The position numbers and the translations under genes were made by a program. This document shows, in pieces, positions 36,236 through 45,864 of a DNA stretch of 61,667 nt (position 1 is its first letter; every line of letters starts with the position of its first letter). The DNA is from Bacteroidia bacterium (GTDB taxonomy: Bacteria > Bacteroidota > Bacteroidia > Flavobacteriales > Flavobacteriaceae): positions 1 through 61,667 of the forward strand of contig JAUIKY010000018.1 of NCBI GenBank assembly GCA_030430535.1, given 5' to 3'. Below the pieces are notes generated by a model. It ran no database searches, was not told the origin of the DNA, and saw only the letters and a list, made by a program, of their open reading frames with translations.

Positions 36236-37231
36236 CTATTCCGCAAACTGATAATCAGCAAATTTTTCCTCTACCTCATCAAAGGCAGCAAAAACATCTT
36301 CAGCATGGTCGCTGGTTACCATTTTCATGCGGTATTCCTTAAAATGTGGAATTCCTTTAAAGTAGTTGGTGTAGTGGCGGCGGGTTTCAAAGACCCCTAA
36401 AGTTTCGCCTTTCCAATCTATAGCCATTTGCAAATGGCGACGGGCCGCCTCCACACGTTCTTTTAAGGAGACAGGCTCTAAATGCTCGCCCGTTTTAAAA
36501 AAATGTTTCACCTGCTTAAAAAACCACGGATTCCCAATACTGGCACGGCCTATCATACAACCGTCCAATCCATATTCATCCCGCATTTCCATGGCTCGTT
36601 CGGGCGTATCTACATCACCATTTCCAAACACGGGAATATGCATTCGCGGATTGTTCTTAACGGCAGCGATAGGTTTCCAATCGGCACTCCCTTTATACAT
36701 TTGCGCTCGGGTGCGGCCATGAATGGCAATAGCCTTACAGCCCACATCCTGCAAACGCTCGGCCACCTCAACAATGCGGATGGAATCGTGGTCCCAGCCC
36801 AAACGGGTTTTTACGGTAATAGGGATATTGGTGCGTTTTACCATTTCTGCAGTAAGCTGCTCCATCAAACAAACATCTTTTAAAATACCCGCTCCGGCAC
36901 CTTTGCTCACCACCTTTTTTACGGGGCAGCCAAAATTAATATCAATAATATCGGGCTTAGATTCAGAAACAATATCAATAGTTTGCAGCATACTATCTAA
37001 ATTGGCACCAAAAATTTGAATCCCTACGGGGCGCTCCTTTTCGTAAATATCCAACTTCATAACACTTTTGGCAGCGTTACGAATCAACCCTTCGCTCGAC
37101 ACGAATTCGGTGTAAACCACATCGGCGCCCTGCTCTTTACAAAGTGCACGGAACGGTGGGTCGCTAACGTCTTCCATGGGCGCCAAAAGCAACGGAAAAT
37201 CAGGAAGTTCTATGTTGTCTATTTTTACCAA
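36236..37231 (-). CDS. dusB: tRNA-dihydrouridine synthase (DusB type)
   Basis: Dus reduces uridine to dihydrouridine in tRNA D-loops using FMN and NADPH. The 331-residue protein starts at TTG 37231 (MVKIDNIELPDFPLLLAPMEDVSDPPFRALC), which matches homologues. It has the catalytic Cys in DINFGCPVKKVVSKGAGAG, KTRLGWDH, AIAIHGRTRAQMYKGSADW and IPVFGNGDVDTPERA. A longer frame to 37315 would begin upstream of a good promoter box (37249-37256, minus), so it is rejected. Confidence 0.93.
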   Translation of the reverse strand: MVKIDNIELPDFPLLLAPMEDVSDPPFRALCKEQGADVVYTEFVSSEGLIRNAAKSVMKLDIYEKERPVGIQIFGANLDSMLQTIDIVSESKPDIIDINFGCPVKKVVSKGAGAGILKDVCLMEQLTAEMVKRTNIPITVKTRLGWDHDSIRIVEVAERLQDVGCKAIAIHGRTRAQMYKGSADWKPIAAVKNNPRMHIPVFGNGDVDTPERAMEMRDEYGLDGCMIGRASIGNPWFFKQVKHFFKTGEHLEPVSLKERVEAARRHLQMAIDWKGETLGVFETRRHYTNYFKGIPHFKEYRMKMVTSDHAEDVFAAFDEVEEKFADYQFAE

Positions 37232-37248
37232 GCCTTTTAATTTTTGCG

Positions 37249-37256
37249 CAAAAATA
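37249..37256 (-). promoter_or_regulatory. -7 promoter box of dusB
   Basis: On the minus strand this reads TATTTTTG, a perfect TAnnTTTG, 17 nt before the TTG start. No clear -33 element is seen. Confidence 0.6.
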
Positions 37257-37325
37257 CAGTAATTAATTGGTTCTTTAAAAAGCTTTTCATTTGAAAACCT
37301 TATATTTAGACCCAAAACTTAACCT

Positions 37326-37877
37326 ATGAGATTACGAATTTTACTTTTCTGCACTGCTTTTTTATTACTTTTCAACTGCGACGAGGTTGCCGAGAAACTA
37401 GACAACTTAACCAAGTTCGAAATGGATTACCAAACCACTTATTCCATTCCTCCTGTTCCGGGCGCAGCAATAGGGCTGCCACTAAACTTGCCACAACAGG
37501 AGATTGAAACCAACAGCGAAAGCACGTTTAGCAATAATAAGACCACAAAAAATTCGGTAGAAAGCATCAAACTGAAAAGCATAACGCTTAACATTACTTC
37601 GCCCGAGGATGCCAACTTTAATTTTTTAAAGGAAATCCATATTTACATAAAATCGGATAATATTGAAGAAACCGAAATCGCCAACCTTATCGATATTGAA
37701 AACCTCAATACCACCACGCTTGACCTCGATATTTTAGATAAAGAATTGGAAGCTTATCTTAAAGAAGACCAGTTTACATTGCGCGTAAATGCAACCGCCG
37801 ACGAAGCCACATCGCAACAAATTGATGTTTTGATTGATTCGGTATTTGATGTTGATGCGAAAATTTTGGGATTCTAA
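37326..37877 (+). CDS. hypothetical lipoprotein
   Basis: This 183-residue protein of unknown function has a lipoprotein signal with Cys18 in LLLFNC, followed by an acidic region. Its fold looks beta-rich (SIKLKSITLNITSPEDANFNFLKEIHIYIKSD) with a C-terminal FTLRVNATADEATSQQIDVLIDSVFDVDAKILGF. It is convergent with the TonB-plug gene, and the stops are adjacent. I do not recognise a domain. Confidence 0.75.
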   Translation: MRLRILLFCTAFLLLFNCDEVAEKLDNLTKFEMDYQTTYSIPPVPGAAIGLPLNLPQQEIETNSESTFSNNKTTKNSVESIKLKSITLNITSPEDANFNFLKEIHIYIKSDNIEETEIANLIDIENLNTTTLDLDILDKELEAYLKEDQFTLRVNATADEATSQQIDVLIDSVFDVDAKILGF

Positions 37878-40316
37878 CTATTTTTCAACCGTATAATAAG
37901 CTTCCTTAACCACAGGAATACCGCTTGCTGTGATGCCCTCTAGAGTTATTTTTGCTTTAGCGGCCACCTTGGTGTTTTTATAGTTTACTCGCACCGTTCC
38001 GGTGGTGTCGGGGTGAACGTAAGGGTCCCAATAAATAGTGTTTCTTACTGCGGCTTTACTTTCCGCTTGGAAATCGTCTTTATCGGAATTCGCTTCATAA
38101 AACACCCGTTCGCTATAAAAGCCTTCTATATTGTCCTTTATACTGTGGTACACCTTTTTTTCGGCAGTATTGGTGGCGCCTTCCTTGGTATAAATGGCAA
38201 TGACTCCGTTGGCACCTTCCGAACCGAAAATAGCGGCACTTGGCCCCTTTATAGCATCAATTTTTTCAATATCGTCGGGTTGAATGAATGCGATATCACT
38301 TTGATTGAATAGCGGAAAACCATTTAGAATAATATGCGCCAGACCATTGAAACGTAAAAACCGAATGGTATCGTTCGTTACGATAACTCCCGGAATGGCA
38401 AATTGAATATACTGATAGATATCGTTTACTATGGGCGCATTTTCATCGGGCACATAACTGAAATCGGCCGTACCGTAAAGGCTTGGGATTTCCTTCTTCT
38501 TTTTGGCTATAATTTCAACCTCGTCCAAAACATTTTCCGGGGCAATGCCAAAGGTGGCGTATTTTCTGTAAACGTTTTCTATTATTTTATTTGGCGTGAT
38601 TACCGTATCAAAAACAGCGGTTTTATCTACACTAAAACTAACGGGTAACGCTTCCTTTTCAAACGGGTCTATCAAAATTTCCCCTCTCGATTTTCCTCGA
38701 TCGTTTTTAGAATTTAAAAACATATTGGTTGGTCCGACAAACATAAGATTTTCAAACTTAAATCTGCCCAATGAGTCGGTTTCGGTGTTGAAAATATTCA
38801 TCCCCTTTTCGCCCATTAAAGCTAGTGTCATATTAACGCCCGCTTTGGGTTTTTCGCCTAAAAGCTGCTTTACCCTCCCGGAAATCTCAAAACCGCTTTC
38901 AACTTCAAAATGGGTTCCCTCTTTAGGCTTGGGCATGGTTTTCCAAAGGAAATCTCGCCAACCTTGTGTTAACAAAAGCAAGTTGAAATGCGCCAATCGG
39001 TGCGGATTGGTGGAATTGAAATAATAAGCAGGATTGTTGATTTTTCCCCTGATATCCGATTCCAATAAAAACTGCGAGCAAATGTTACTGCTAAAATCGT
39101 TGACATTTTCCGAGCCATTCGTATCGATAACACTTACCGAAAAACTGGCCAGAACGCCCTCTCCTTTTTTAGTCTTGCTGGAAATATTTAAGGCAACGGG
39201 GGATTCTGTCTTGTAATTCAGTTGATCCGTTTTGACTTTCACCTGCAAATCATTGGGCTTTTCAATATAGACCAAACGCTCGCTTTGTGGCCGACCGTTG
39301 GCATCGTACAAGGTTATTTGCGAAATTCCCTCGGCAAAACGGTCGGTTGGCAACTCAAACGACAACACATTTTTTTCCAACTTTTGGGTGCCCTCCAAAT
39401 AATTGATGCCCCTAGTATTACAGGAAACGGTGAGCAGGTTTTTGTTTTCCGACAAGGTTTTGGCATTCGTTTTTATCGATACAATATTTTTACCCTGCAC
39501 TTGTTTAAACGCCAACACATAGCCTGTTTCGCTAATTTCCGGCAAAGGCTTTTCGATGACCAAACCTGTTGACGTGGTTATTTTGGCATAGTACTTCATT
39601 TTCAAATTAGGTTTCAGTTGAAACTTGCCCATCCCGTCATGTACGCTTAAAAACAGCGACACCAACTGGTTGTTGGAATCGTAAACTTCCCCTTTTACAT
39701 TAATTGGGTTTCCGTAATTATCTTCGGCCTTAAAAGCGACGACAGATGGCACATTATGCAACAACGAACCGCCTTCCGGAAAAAATTGCACATCTATTTT
39801 TGGGGTTTCAGAAATCGTATTTACTTCAGTTTTTTTGGGGCCTTTTCCATTTAAAGCTTCCTTTTCATTGGTTTGCTGCTTAAAAACATCAATTATTTCA
39901 ATGTCCTTTTCAAAAACAAAATCGTTACTAAAATTGCGGCTGTAATTGGTGTAAGCCCGAATTTGGTATTTTCCGGGTTTCACCCCCACAGAATCCGTCA
40001 GTTTAAAATCGCCATGGCCAAGCCCTTCCTGGATGTAAGTTTTGTGGCGTGTCAAAATTTTTGATTCAGATGAAATCAACTCCACATAAAGCACGTTGCT
40101 ATGGCTAAAAAGTCGATGATTAAAGGCATTTACCACATAAGCTTTATACCATAAATCTTCGCCCAAAATATAATAATCCCTATCGGTGTGCAGGTATATT
40201 TTTTCTATATCGGGAATGTTTTTTTCCTGTTGGCCATTTAAAATAGAGGTGATTGAAATAACGAAAAAAAAGCAAAAAAGTAGGCCCTTTTTAATTTTAG
40301 CAGTGCATTGGTTCAT
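37878..40316 (-). CDS. exported protein with TonB-dependent receptor plug domain, no barrel
   Basis: The 812-residue protein has a signal peptide, then an N-terminal region (residues 30-140) like MG2 macroglobulin domains (IEKIYLHTDRDYYILGEDLWYKAYV). More beta domains follow, including a carboxypeptidase-like segment (EISGRVKQLLGEKPKAGVNMTLAL, residues about 475-540). A plug-like domain lies at residues about 625-725 (IAFIQPDDIEKIDAIKGPSAAIFGSEGANGVIAIYTKEG). No beta-barrel follows, so it cannot be a complete transporter. Proteins of this layout are common in Bacteroidetes, of unclear role. The C-terminus (TLEGITASGIPVVKEAYY) is another beta domain. Confidence 0.85.
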   Translation of the reverse strand: MNQCTAKIKKGLLFCFFFVISITSILNGQQEKNIPDIEKIYLHTDRDYYILGEDLWYKAYVVNAFNHRLFSHSNVLYVELISSESKILTRHKTYIQEGLGHGDFKLTDSVGVKPGKYQIRAYTNYSRNFSNDFVFEKDIEIIDVFKQQTNEKEALNGKGPKKTEVNTISETPKIDVQFFPEGGSLLHNVPSVVAFKAEDNYGNPINVKGEVYDSNNQLVSLFLSVHDGMGKFQLKPNLKMKYYAKITTSTGLVIEKPLPEISETGYVLAFKQVQGKNIVSIKTNAKTLSENKNLLTVSCNTRGINYLEGTQKLEKNVLSFELPTDRFAEGISQITLYDANGRPQSERLVYIEKPNDLQVKVKTDQLNYKTESPVALNISSKTKKGEGVLASFSVSVIDTNGSENVNDFSSNICSQFLLESDIRGKINNPAYYFNSTNPHRLAHFNLLLLTQGWRDFLWKTMPKPKEGTHFEVESGFEISGRVKQLLGEKPKAGVNMTLALMGEKGMNIFNTETDSLGRFKFENLMFVGPTNMFLNSKNDRGKSRGEILIDPFEKEALPVSFSVDKTAVFDTVITPNKIIENVYRKYATFGIAPENVLDEVEIIAKKKKEIPSLYGTADFSYVPDENAPIVNDIYQYIQFAIPGVIVTNDTIRFLRFNGLAHIILNGFPLFNQSDIAFIQPDDIEKIDAIKGPSAAIFGSEGANGVIAIYTKEGATNTAEKKVYHSIKDNIEGFYSERVFYEANSDKDDFQAESKAAVRNTIYWDPYVHPDTTGTVRVNYKNTKVAAKAKITLEGITASGIPVVKEAYYTVEK

Positions 40317-40410
40317 TTATTTTCTGAAATTGAAAAATTAAATATACGTAAAAGTAAGTTTATTTTGTCAAAAAATAAATTTATTACCATATTGTCCGCA
40401 GATGAAATAA

Positions 40411-40445
40411 TTTGCAGATATTCCACATTAAAACAGCTATATTTG
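40411..40445 (+). promoter_or_regulatory. promoter of lepA
   Basis: TTTG at 40411-40414, a 23-nt spacer and a perfect -7 box TATATTTG at 40438-40445. The chosen ATG is 28 nt downstream. Confidence 0.65.
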
Positions 40446-40473
40446 CAAATTGAATCTTGGTACAGATTGCTTT

Positions 40474-42270
40474 ATGAAGAACATCAGGAATTTTTGCATT
40501 ATTGCACATATCGATCACGGAAAGAGTACGCTTGCAGACCGTTTGTTGGACCATACCGGTTCGGTAACCGCTAGGGAAAAACAGGATCAGTTGCTCGACA
40601 ATATGGATTTGGAGCGCGAACGTGGTATTACTATAAAATCGCACGCCATTCAAATGGACTATATTTTTGAGGGCGAACCCTATGTGCTGAACCTTATTGA
40701 CACCCCGGGACACGTAGATTTTAGCTACGAAGTATCCCGTTCCATCGCCGCTTGCGAGGGCGCATTACTTATTGTTGATGCCGCACAGAGCATACAGGCA
40801 CAAACCATTTCCAATTTATATTTGGCTTTGGAAAACGATTTGGAAATCATTCCTGTGCTAAACAAAGTGGATTTACCAAGCGCCAACCCCGAGGAAGTAA
40901 CCGACGATATTGTTGACCTCTTGGGCTGCGCCCCCGAAGACGTGATCCATGCCAGTGGAAAAACCGGTTTTGGTGTCGATAATATTTTAAAAGCTATTAT
41001 TGAACGTATTCCTGCACCAAAAGGCAACCCCGAAGCGCCATTGCGAGCCTTGATTTTCGATTCGGTTTACAACACGTTTAGAGGCATTGAAACCTATTTT
41101 AGAGTGTTTGACGGCGAAATAAAAAAAGGGCAACACATTAAATTTGCCGCTACCAACAAAGATTATTACGCCGATGAAGTGGGTACATTAAAGCTCACAC
41201 AAGTCGCTAAACAAAATATAAAAACAGGTGATGTTGGCTATTTAATCACAGGCATCAAAACCGCCAAGGAAGTAAAGGTAGGCGATACCATCACCGATTA
41301 TGCCAACCCCACAAAAAACGTGGTTTCTGGTTTCGAGGACGTAAAACCTATGGTATTTGCCGGCATTTACCCTGTGGACACCGAAGATTTTGAAGAGCTT
41401 CGTGCCTCCATGGAAAAATTGCAATTGAATGACGCCTCGTTGGTATTCCAACCCGAAAGTTCTGCAGCTTTAGGTTTTGGGTTCCGTTGCGGATTTTTAG
41501 GCATGCTCCATATGGAAATTATCCAAGAACGCTTGGAACGCGAATTCGATATGACGGTAATCACTACCGTACCCAACGTATCGTACCATGCCTTTACCAA
41601 CAAAGAGCCCGACGAAGTTATTATTGTAAATAACCCATCAGATCTTCCAGACCCTTCCACCTTAAACCGGGTTGAGGAACCTTATATTAAAGCCACTATC
41701 ATTACGAAAGCCGATTTTATTGGCAACGTGATGTCGCTTTGTATTGAAAAACGCGGTATTATTACCAACCAAACCTATTTGACGCCCGAGCGTGTAGAAC
41801 TGACTTTTGAAATGCCTTTGGCCGAAATTGTTTTCGATTTTTACGACAGACTGAAAACCGTTTCAAAAGGCTACGCTTCGTTCGATTATCACCCTATCGG
41901 ATTGAAATCTTCAAAATTGGTACGGTTGGATATCCTTTTGAATGCCCAACCCGTTGATGCACTTTCGGCATTGATTCACGCCGATAACGCACAGACCGTT
42001 GGCCGAAAGATGTGCGAAAAACTTAAAGAGCTTATTCCGAGGCAACAGTTCGATATTCCAATTCAGGCCGCTGTTGGAGCCAAAATTATTTCGCGCGAAA
42101 CCATTAAGGCGCTTAGAAAAGACGTTACCGCAAAATGTTATGGTGGTGATATTTCGCGTAAACGTAAACTACTGGAAAAACAGAAAAAAGGTAAAAAACG
42201 CATGCGCCAAGTGGGGAATGTTGAAATTCCACAACAAGCCTTTATGGCCGTTTTAAAGCTAAACGATTAG
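40474..42270 (+). CDS. lepA: elongation factor 4 (LepA)
   Basis: LepA is a translational GTPase that back-translocates ribosomes and aids 30S assembly. The 598-residue protein begins [25 protein letters not shown] (G1). It has [15 protein letters not shown] (G3), LNKVDLP (G4) and the unique C-terminal domain with [62 protein letters not shown]. An upstream TTG start 8 codons earlier is rejected, because it falls next to the promoter box. A terminator follows at 42305. Confidence 0.97.
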   Translation: MKNIRNFCIIAHIDHGKSTLADRLLDHTGSVTAREKQDQLLDNMDLERERGITIKSHAIQMDYIFEGEPYVLNLIDTPGHVDFSYEVSRSIAACEGALLIVDAAQSIQAQTISNLYLALENDLEIIPVLNKVDLPSANPEEVTDDIVDLLGCAPEDVIHASGKTGFGVDNILKAIIERIPAPKGNPEAPLRALIFDSVYNTFRGIETYFRVFDGEIKKGQHIKFAATNKDYYADEVGTLKLTQVAKQNIKTGDVGYLITGIKTAKEVKVGDTITDYANPTKNVVSGFEDVKPMVFAGIYPVDTEDFEELRASMEKLQLNDASLVFQPESSAALGFGFRCGFLGMLHMEIIQERLEREFDMTVITTVPNVSYHAFTNKEPDEVIIVNNPSDLPDPSTLNRVEEPYIKATIITKADFIGNVMSLCIEKRGIITNQTYLTPERVELTFEMPLAEIVFDFYDRLKTVSKGYASFDYHPIGLKSSKLVRLDILLNAQPVDALSALIHADNAQTVGRKMCEKLKELIPRQQFDIPIQAAVGAKIISRETIKALRKDVTAKCYGGDISRKRKLLEKQKKGKKRMRQVGNVEIPQQAFMAVLKLND

Positions 42271-42304
42271 CCGAAAACACCTTTTTTAAAAACATAAAAG
42301 ACTG

Positions 42305-42342
42305 AAAGCCAAACAAAAAATTTTGTTTGGCTTTTATTTTTG
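42305..42342 (+). terminator. intrinsic terminator after lepA
   Basis: A perfect 14-bp stem, AAAGCCAAACAAAA with TTTTGTTTGGCTTT, a 2-nt minimal loop (opened further in practice) and a T-rich run. Confidence 0.85.
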
Positions 42343-42426
42343 TTGTACTTTAATAAACCATTAAGCTTCAAATTTTCATGATATTGATGCTACTTTTTTA
42401 AAAAGTAACCAATCCATCTTTATATT

Positions 42427-43233
42427 ATGAAAACAAAATTACTCAATCTGGCTTGCTCCATTTTTCTACTTGTTTTAGCCTCAAATGCATATGCTCAATT
42501 ACTGGATCCCGACTACGCCAGTAATTATGTCCAAACGGCTTTAGAGGCCGATTACACCCATCAGCAAACTCTAAGCTACAACAACGATTTAGGTGAAATA
42601 CCTGAAGCGTTGGATCCCTTTAACTTTATCGAAGCAAACAATCCAGAGATGATTGAAGACATGGGTACTCTGGAAACCCACGACCCCGCCACTACTATTG
42701 CATTTGCACAAACCATGCTGGCTTTTGGTGCCGGTTTTGGTTTTAATTCAGACCAAACACTTTGGTGCTTGCATGCGGCTTATTTTATGCAATTGGCCAT
42801 GTTTAGTAATTCGGCACTGTATGGATCTTTAGGATTGCTTTACAGTGGTATTAGTACCGATTTTTACACGGCCAGTTTTATTGATTTCCAGCTAAAACTT
42901 TTAATGTTTACCCCTTTGGCACAAAATAACCTAGTTCATTTTATGTACGGGGTGATGTTTGCCTATGGCTTAGGGGCTGATAAATTTAAATCGGGCGGCG
43001 GCATAACCGATATCACCAGATTAACAGCAGCTTTAGTCTTGGGGTTGAACATCTATTTAACCACAAAATGGATGCTAATGATCCAGACCAATGTGTTGAC
43101 CCATCAAAGCCAGACCAACAAACCTGAATCTGGTGGCGAGTTTAAAGATGATTTCACTTGGGGCGCTTTTAATAAAAACAATCTTATTCTTATTTCTTTG
43201 ATATATAAATTCAATCGAGTAAGACTACAGTAA
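42427..43233 (+). CDS. exported hypothetical protein
   Basis: This 268-residue protein has a clear signal peptide (LLNLACSIFLLVLASNAYA, cleavage before Q). The mature part has an acidic start (DLGEIPEALDPFNFIEANNPE) and long stretches of alternating aromatic and small residues (ALYGSLGLLYSGISTDFYTASFIDFQLKLLMF, LVHFMYGVMFAYGLGAD) ending in KNNLILISLIYKFNRVRLQ. This fits an outer-membrane beta-barrel, because strands alternate and the C-terminal strand ends near an aromatic residue, but I cannot name a family. It has its own terminator and lies before a two-component pair. Confidence 0.7.
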   Translation: MKTKLLNLACSIFLLVLASNAYAQLLDPDYASNYVQTALEADYTHQQTLSYNNDLGEIPEALDPFNFIEANNPEMIEDMGTLETHDPATTIAFAQTMLAFGAGFGFNSDQTLWCLHAAYFMQLAMFSNSALYGSLGLLYSGISTDFYTASFIDFQLKLLMFTPLAQNNLVHFMYGVMFAYGLGADKFKSGGGITDITRLTAALVLGLNIYLTTKWMLMIQTNVLTHQSQTNKPESGGEFKDDFTWGAFNKNNLILISLIYKFNRVRLQ

Positions 43234-43288
43234 GCTATTCATATTTTTAATTCATTTTTAGGCGTTAAATTGTAAAATAAGTTTCAGA

Positions 43289-43322
43289 AGGCCCTGTACA
43301 TTTTTGTTCAGGGTTTTCTTTT
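43289..43322 (+). terminator. weak intrinsic terminator
   Basis: GGCCCTG and CAGGGTTTTCTT can form a 5-6-bp stem with a 12-nt loop, followed by a T-rich run, after the 42427 gene. Confidence 0.5.
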
Positions 43323-43355
43323 AATTTAGTACCTTACTTCCTGCTCATCGCTCTC

Positions 43356-43991
43356 ATGAAAAAGCAACCGAAAAAAATTCTAATTTGTGAGGACCATCAA
43401 ATTGTTATTGATGGACTGCTTTCCATATTCAAAAACCAACCCGATTATAAAGTTATCGGTTATGTTGTTGATGGCAACAACGTAGAGTCGACATTAAAAC
43501 TCAACAAGCCCGATGCTTTACTCTTGGATTTAAACCTTCCAAATAAAGATGGTGTTTCCATCTTAAAGGAGACAAAACTTTTGTTTCCAGAAATAAAGAT
43601 TATCATTTTGACTATGTATAACCAGGAGAGCATCATTAAAAAAGTAAAACAATATGGAGCCGATGGTTTTTTGCTGAAAAATTGTTCATCAACCGATTTA
43701 CTGAGTGCTTTAGATTCGGTATTTGAATCTGCAAAATTCTATAAGGGAAAAGGTGTTAAAAACCATGTTGAAGAAACCGATGGCTTCCTTGAAAAAATAA
43801 AACTAACACGTCGGGAAAAAGAAATTATATCAGAATTGATGGAAGGGCTAAGTGTTCCGCAAATAGCCGAAAATCTTTTTATCAGTGCCCATACCGTTGA
43901 AACGCACAAGAAAAATATTTTTAAAAAACTTGACATTCACAATAGCATCGACCTTGTAAAACTTGTTAATGAAAAAAAACTGTTGCCATAA
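43356..43991 (+). CDS. NarL/FixJ-type response regulator
   Basis: The 211-residue protein has a receiver (KKILICEDHQIVIDGLL, phospho-acceptor Asp58 in LLLDLNLPNKDG, switch region IIILTMYNQ and YGADGFLLKNCS) and a LuxR helix-turn-helix (LTRREKEIISELMEGLSVPQIAENLFISAHTVETHKKNIFKKL). It overlaps its partner kinase by 23 nt, so expression is coupled. It activates or represses unknown genes. Confidence 0.94.
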   Translation: MKKQPKKILICEDHQIVIDGLLSIFKNQPDYKVIGYVVDGNNVESTLKLNKPDALLLDLNLPNKDGVSILKETKLLFPEIKIIILTMYNQESIIKKVKQYGADGFLLKNCSSTDLLSALDSVFESAKFYKGKGVKNHVEETDGFLEKIKLTRREKEIISELMEGLSVPQIAENLFISAHTVETHKKNIFKKLDIHNSIDLVKLVNEKKLLP

Positions 43992-45786
43992 TAAGCTGTT
44001 CTTCCTGTTCATTTTTTTAGCGGGCTCTTATTTTGGAGCAGCCCAAATCGATACACTTTTTATTGACCAGCATTTTACTTCTAGAAACTTAAAACCATTT
44101 TCTGAAATTAACAAAAACCACAACGGCAAAGGTTTTGATAGCCGAAATTACTTTTACTTTAGTTTTGAAAATGAATACAACACCATAGATTTTACGGTAA
44201 AAAACAAACTGGCAGAAAGCAAAAATTTAATTATTGAGCTCACCAATGCTCTCATAAAGGAAGTTACTTTTTATAAAAATGAAAACCGTCATTTAACACA
44301 ACTATTCGTTACAGGCATTGAACACCCGATATCTTCAAAGGCCATTGAACATCGGCACTTTTGTTTCCCCATAAAGTTGAATGCCCACGAAACCGCGACT
44401 TATAAAATCAAACTAAAAAAAGAATCCGGCAAACCATTGGTGACTTCGGCATCAATAAAAACCGAAAGACACTTCATCAAACAAGGGTTTATTCAACAGT
44501 TTGTTATCGGGTCGTATTATGGCATTAGCCTGCTATCGGTTATTTTTAGTCTGTCGGTTTACTATTTTATTCGAAAAGCCACCTACATCATTTATGCTGG
44601 TTATGTGGTATTTTTGGGACTTTTCATCAGCTCGTACATTGGGGTGTTTTCCCAAATTTTCTTGAACGAAGGCAGCATTTTAAACAAGTATACCCATTAT
44701 GCCTTGTTCAGCGAAATTTCCATGCTGTTGTTTGTGGTATTCTCTCAAAAAATTCTGGAAGCCAAAACCTTTATGCCCAAACTGAAAAGGCTTATGGACG
44801 CTCTTTTAATCAGTGTGGTTTCCATCAGGTTGCTCATTCACTTCGTTTTAACCAACCTTTTTGAAAATTACGTCGCTGTTTTTATGAAAATATGGTATGT
44901 CCTATTTTTAATTATACTGTCCGTTATCACTGCGGAAATTGTTATTTATTTCAGAAGAAAAAACACGCACACCTCCTTTTTCGCCATGGCCTATGTTTTT
45001 ATGATTATTGGCACATTGGCCACCATACTTTACCACAGTTACGGTTTGGTAAACACCCTATTTTATGGCCTGCCCATTATCTTTTACTCGTCCTATTTAG
45101 AAATTTTGTTTTTAACATTTACCGTAGTGTTTATGGTAAAGGACATTTATGACGAACGCAACATCCTTTCGAAAAAAATTGTAATTCAAGAAAAGAAAAA
45201 CCTCAATGCATTTATTAAGGGAGAAGACCAAGAACGTAAACGGATAGGCAAGGAATTGCACGATAACATTGGCAGCCAATTAAGTTATTTAAAACGTTTT
45301 GTTTCAGATAAGTTTAAAGACCAAAACGTTAACGAAACCATTGACGCTATTTGCCATGATGTTAGAAATTTATCCCACGAGATTTCACCCTCAAACCTTA
45401 AAATTGTTGGGTTTGAATTGGCCGTTAAAGAATTGGCTGAAACACTATCGAACCAAACCACACTGAACATTGATTTTTACAGTCACCATTTTCCTGAAAA
45501 TATTGAAGACGATATTTCTACCCAGCTATACAGAGTGGTTCAGGAAGCTTTAAATAATATCATAAAACATGCCGATGCCCATCAAATAGAAATACAGTTA
45601 TTGGGGCACGACAATTTAATCAGCATCACGATAGAGGACGACGGAAAAGGCTTTAACTTGCAGGAAGATGCAACGGGGTTGGGCTTAAAAAACATGCACT
45701 CCAGAATTCAACAAATTGGGGGCAACTTTTCACTCGATTCCCAAAAAAACAAAGGAACTGCCATACTTATTACGCTAAACACATAA
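43969..45786 (+). CDS. 7TMR-DISM-type sensor histidine kinase
   Basis: The 605-residue kinase starts at ATG 43969, preferred over a TTG 6 nt upstream. It has a signal peptide (FFLFIFLAGSYFGAAQ), a beta-rich extracellular DISMED2-like domain (residues 25-170), and seven predicted membrane helices (residues about 180-390, from FVIGSYYGISLLSVIFSLSVYYF onward). The HisKA_3 domain carries His431 in KRIGKELHDNIGSQLSYLKRF, and the ATPase domain has EALNNIIKHADAHQI, EDDGKGF and GLGLKNMHSRIQQI. It signals to the overlapping regulator. 7TMR-DISM ligands are often carbohydrates or unknown. Confidence 0.92.
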   Translation: MKKNCCHNKLFFLFIFLAGSYFGAAQIDTLFIDQHFTSRNLKPFSEINKNHNGKGFDSRNYFYFSFENEYNTIDFTVKNKLAESKNLIIELTNALIKEVTFYKNENRHLTQLFVTGIEHPISSKAIEHRHFCFPIKLNAHETATYKIKLKKESGKPLVTSASIKTERHFIKQGFIQQFVIGSYYGISLLSVIFSLSVYYFIRKATYIIYAGYVVFLGLFISSYIGVFSQIFLNEGSILNKYTHYALFSEISMLLFVVFSQKILEAKTFMPKLKRLMDALLISVVSIRLLIHFVLTNLFENYVAVFMKIWYVLFLIILSVITAEIVIYFRRKNTHTSFFAMAYVFMIIGTLATILYHSYGLVNTLFYGLPIIFYSSYLEILFLTFTVVFMVKDIYDERNILSKKIVIQEKKNLNAFIKGEDQERKRIGKELHDNIGSQLSYLKRFVSDKFKDQNVNETIDAICHDVRNLSHEISPSNLKIVGFELAVKELAETLSNQTTLNIDFYSHHFPENIEDDISTQLYRVVQEALNNIIKHADAHQIEIQLLGHDNLISITIEDDGKGFNLQEDATGLGLKNMHSRIQQIGGNFSLDSQKNKGTAILITLNT

Positions 45787-45864
45787 AATCTACCTGAACT
45801 CCGGTATTGCGCCATGGTGCTTTCATAATGTAGTTTTACACTAATCAATTTAAAACATGGCATT

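Noticed and set aside
37240-37256. TTTTTGCGCAAAAATA as another WYL operator
   Set aside because: It has TTGCGCAA as a continuous palindrome without the 5-nt spacer and half-sites in the opposite order. It is better explained as the dusB promoter region.
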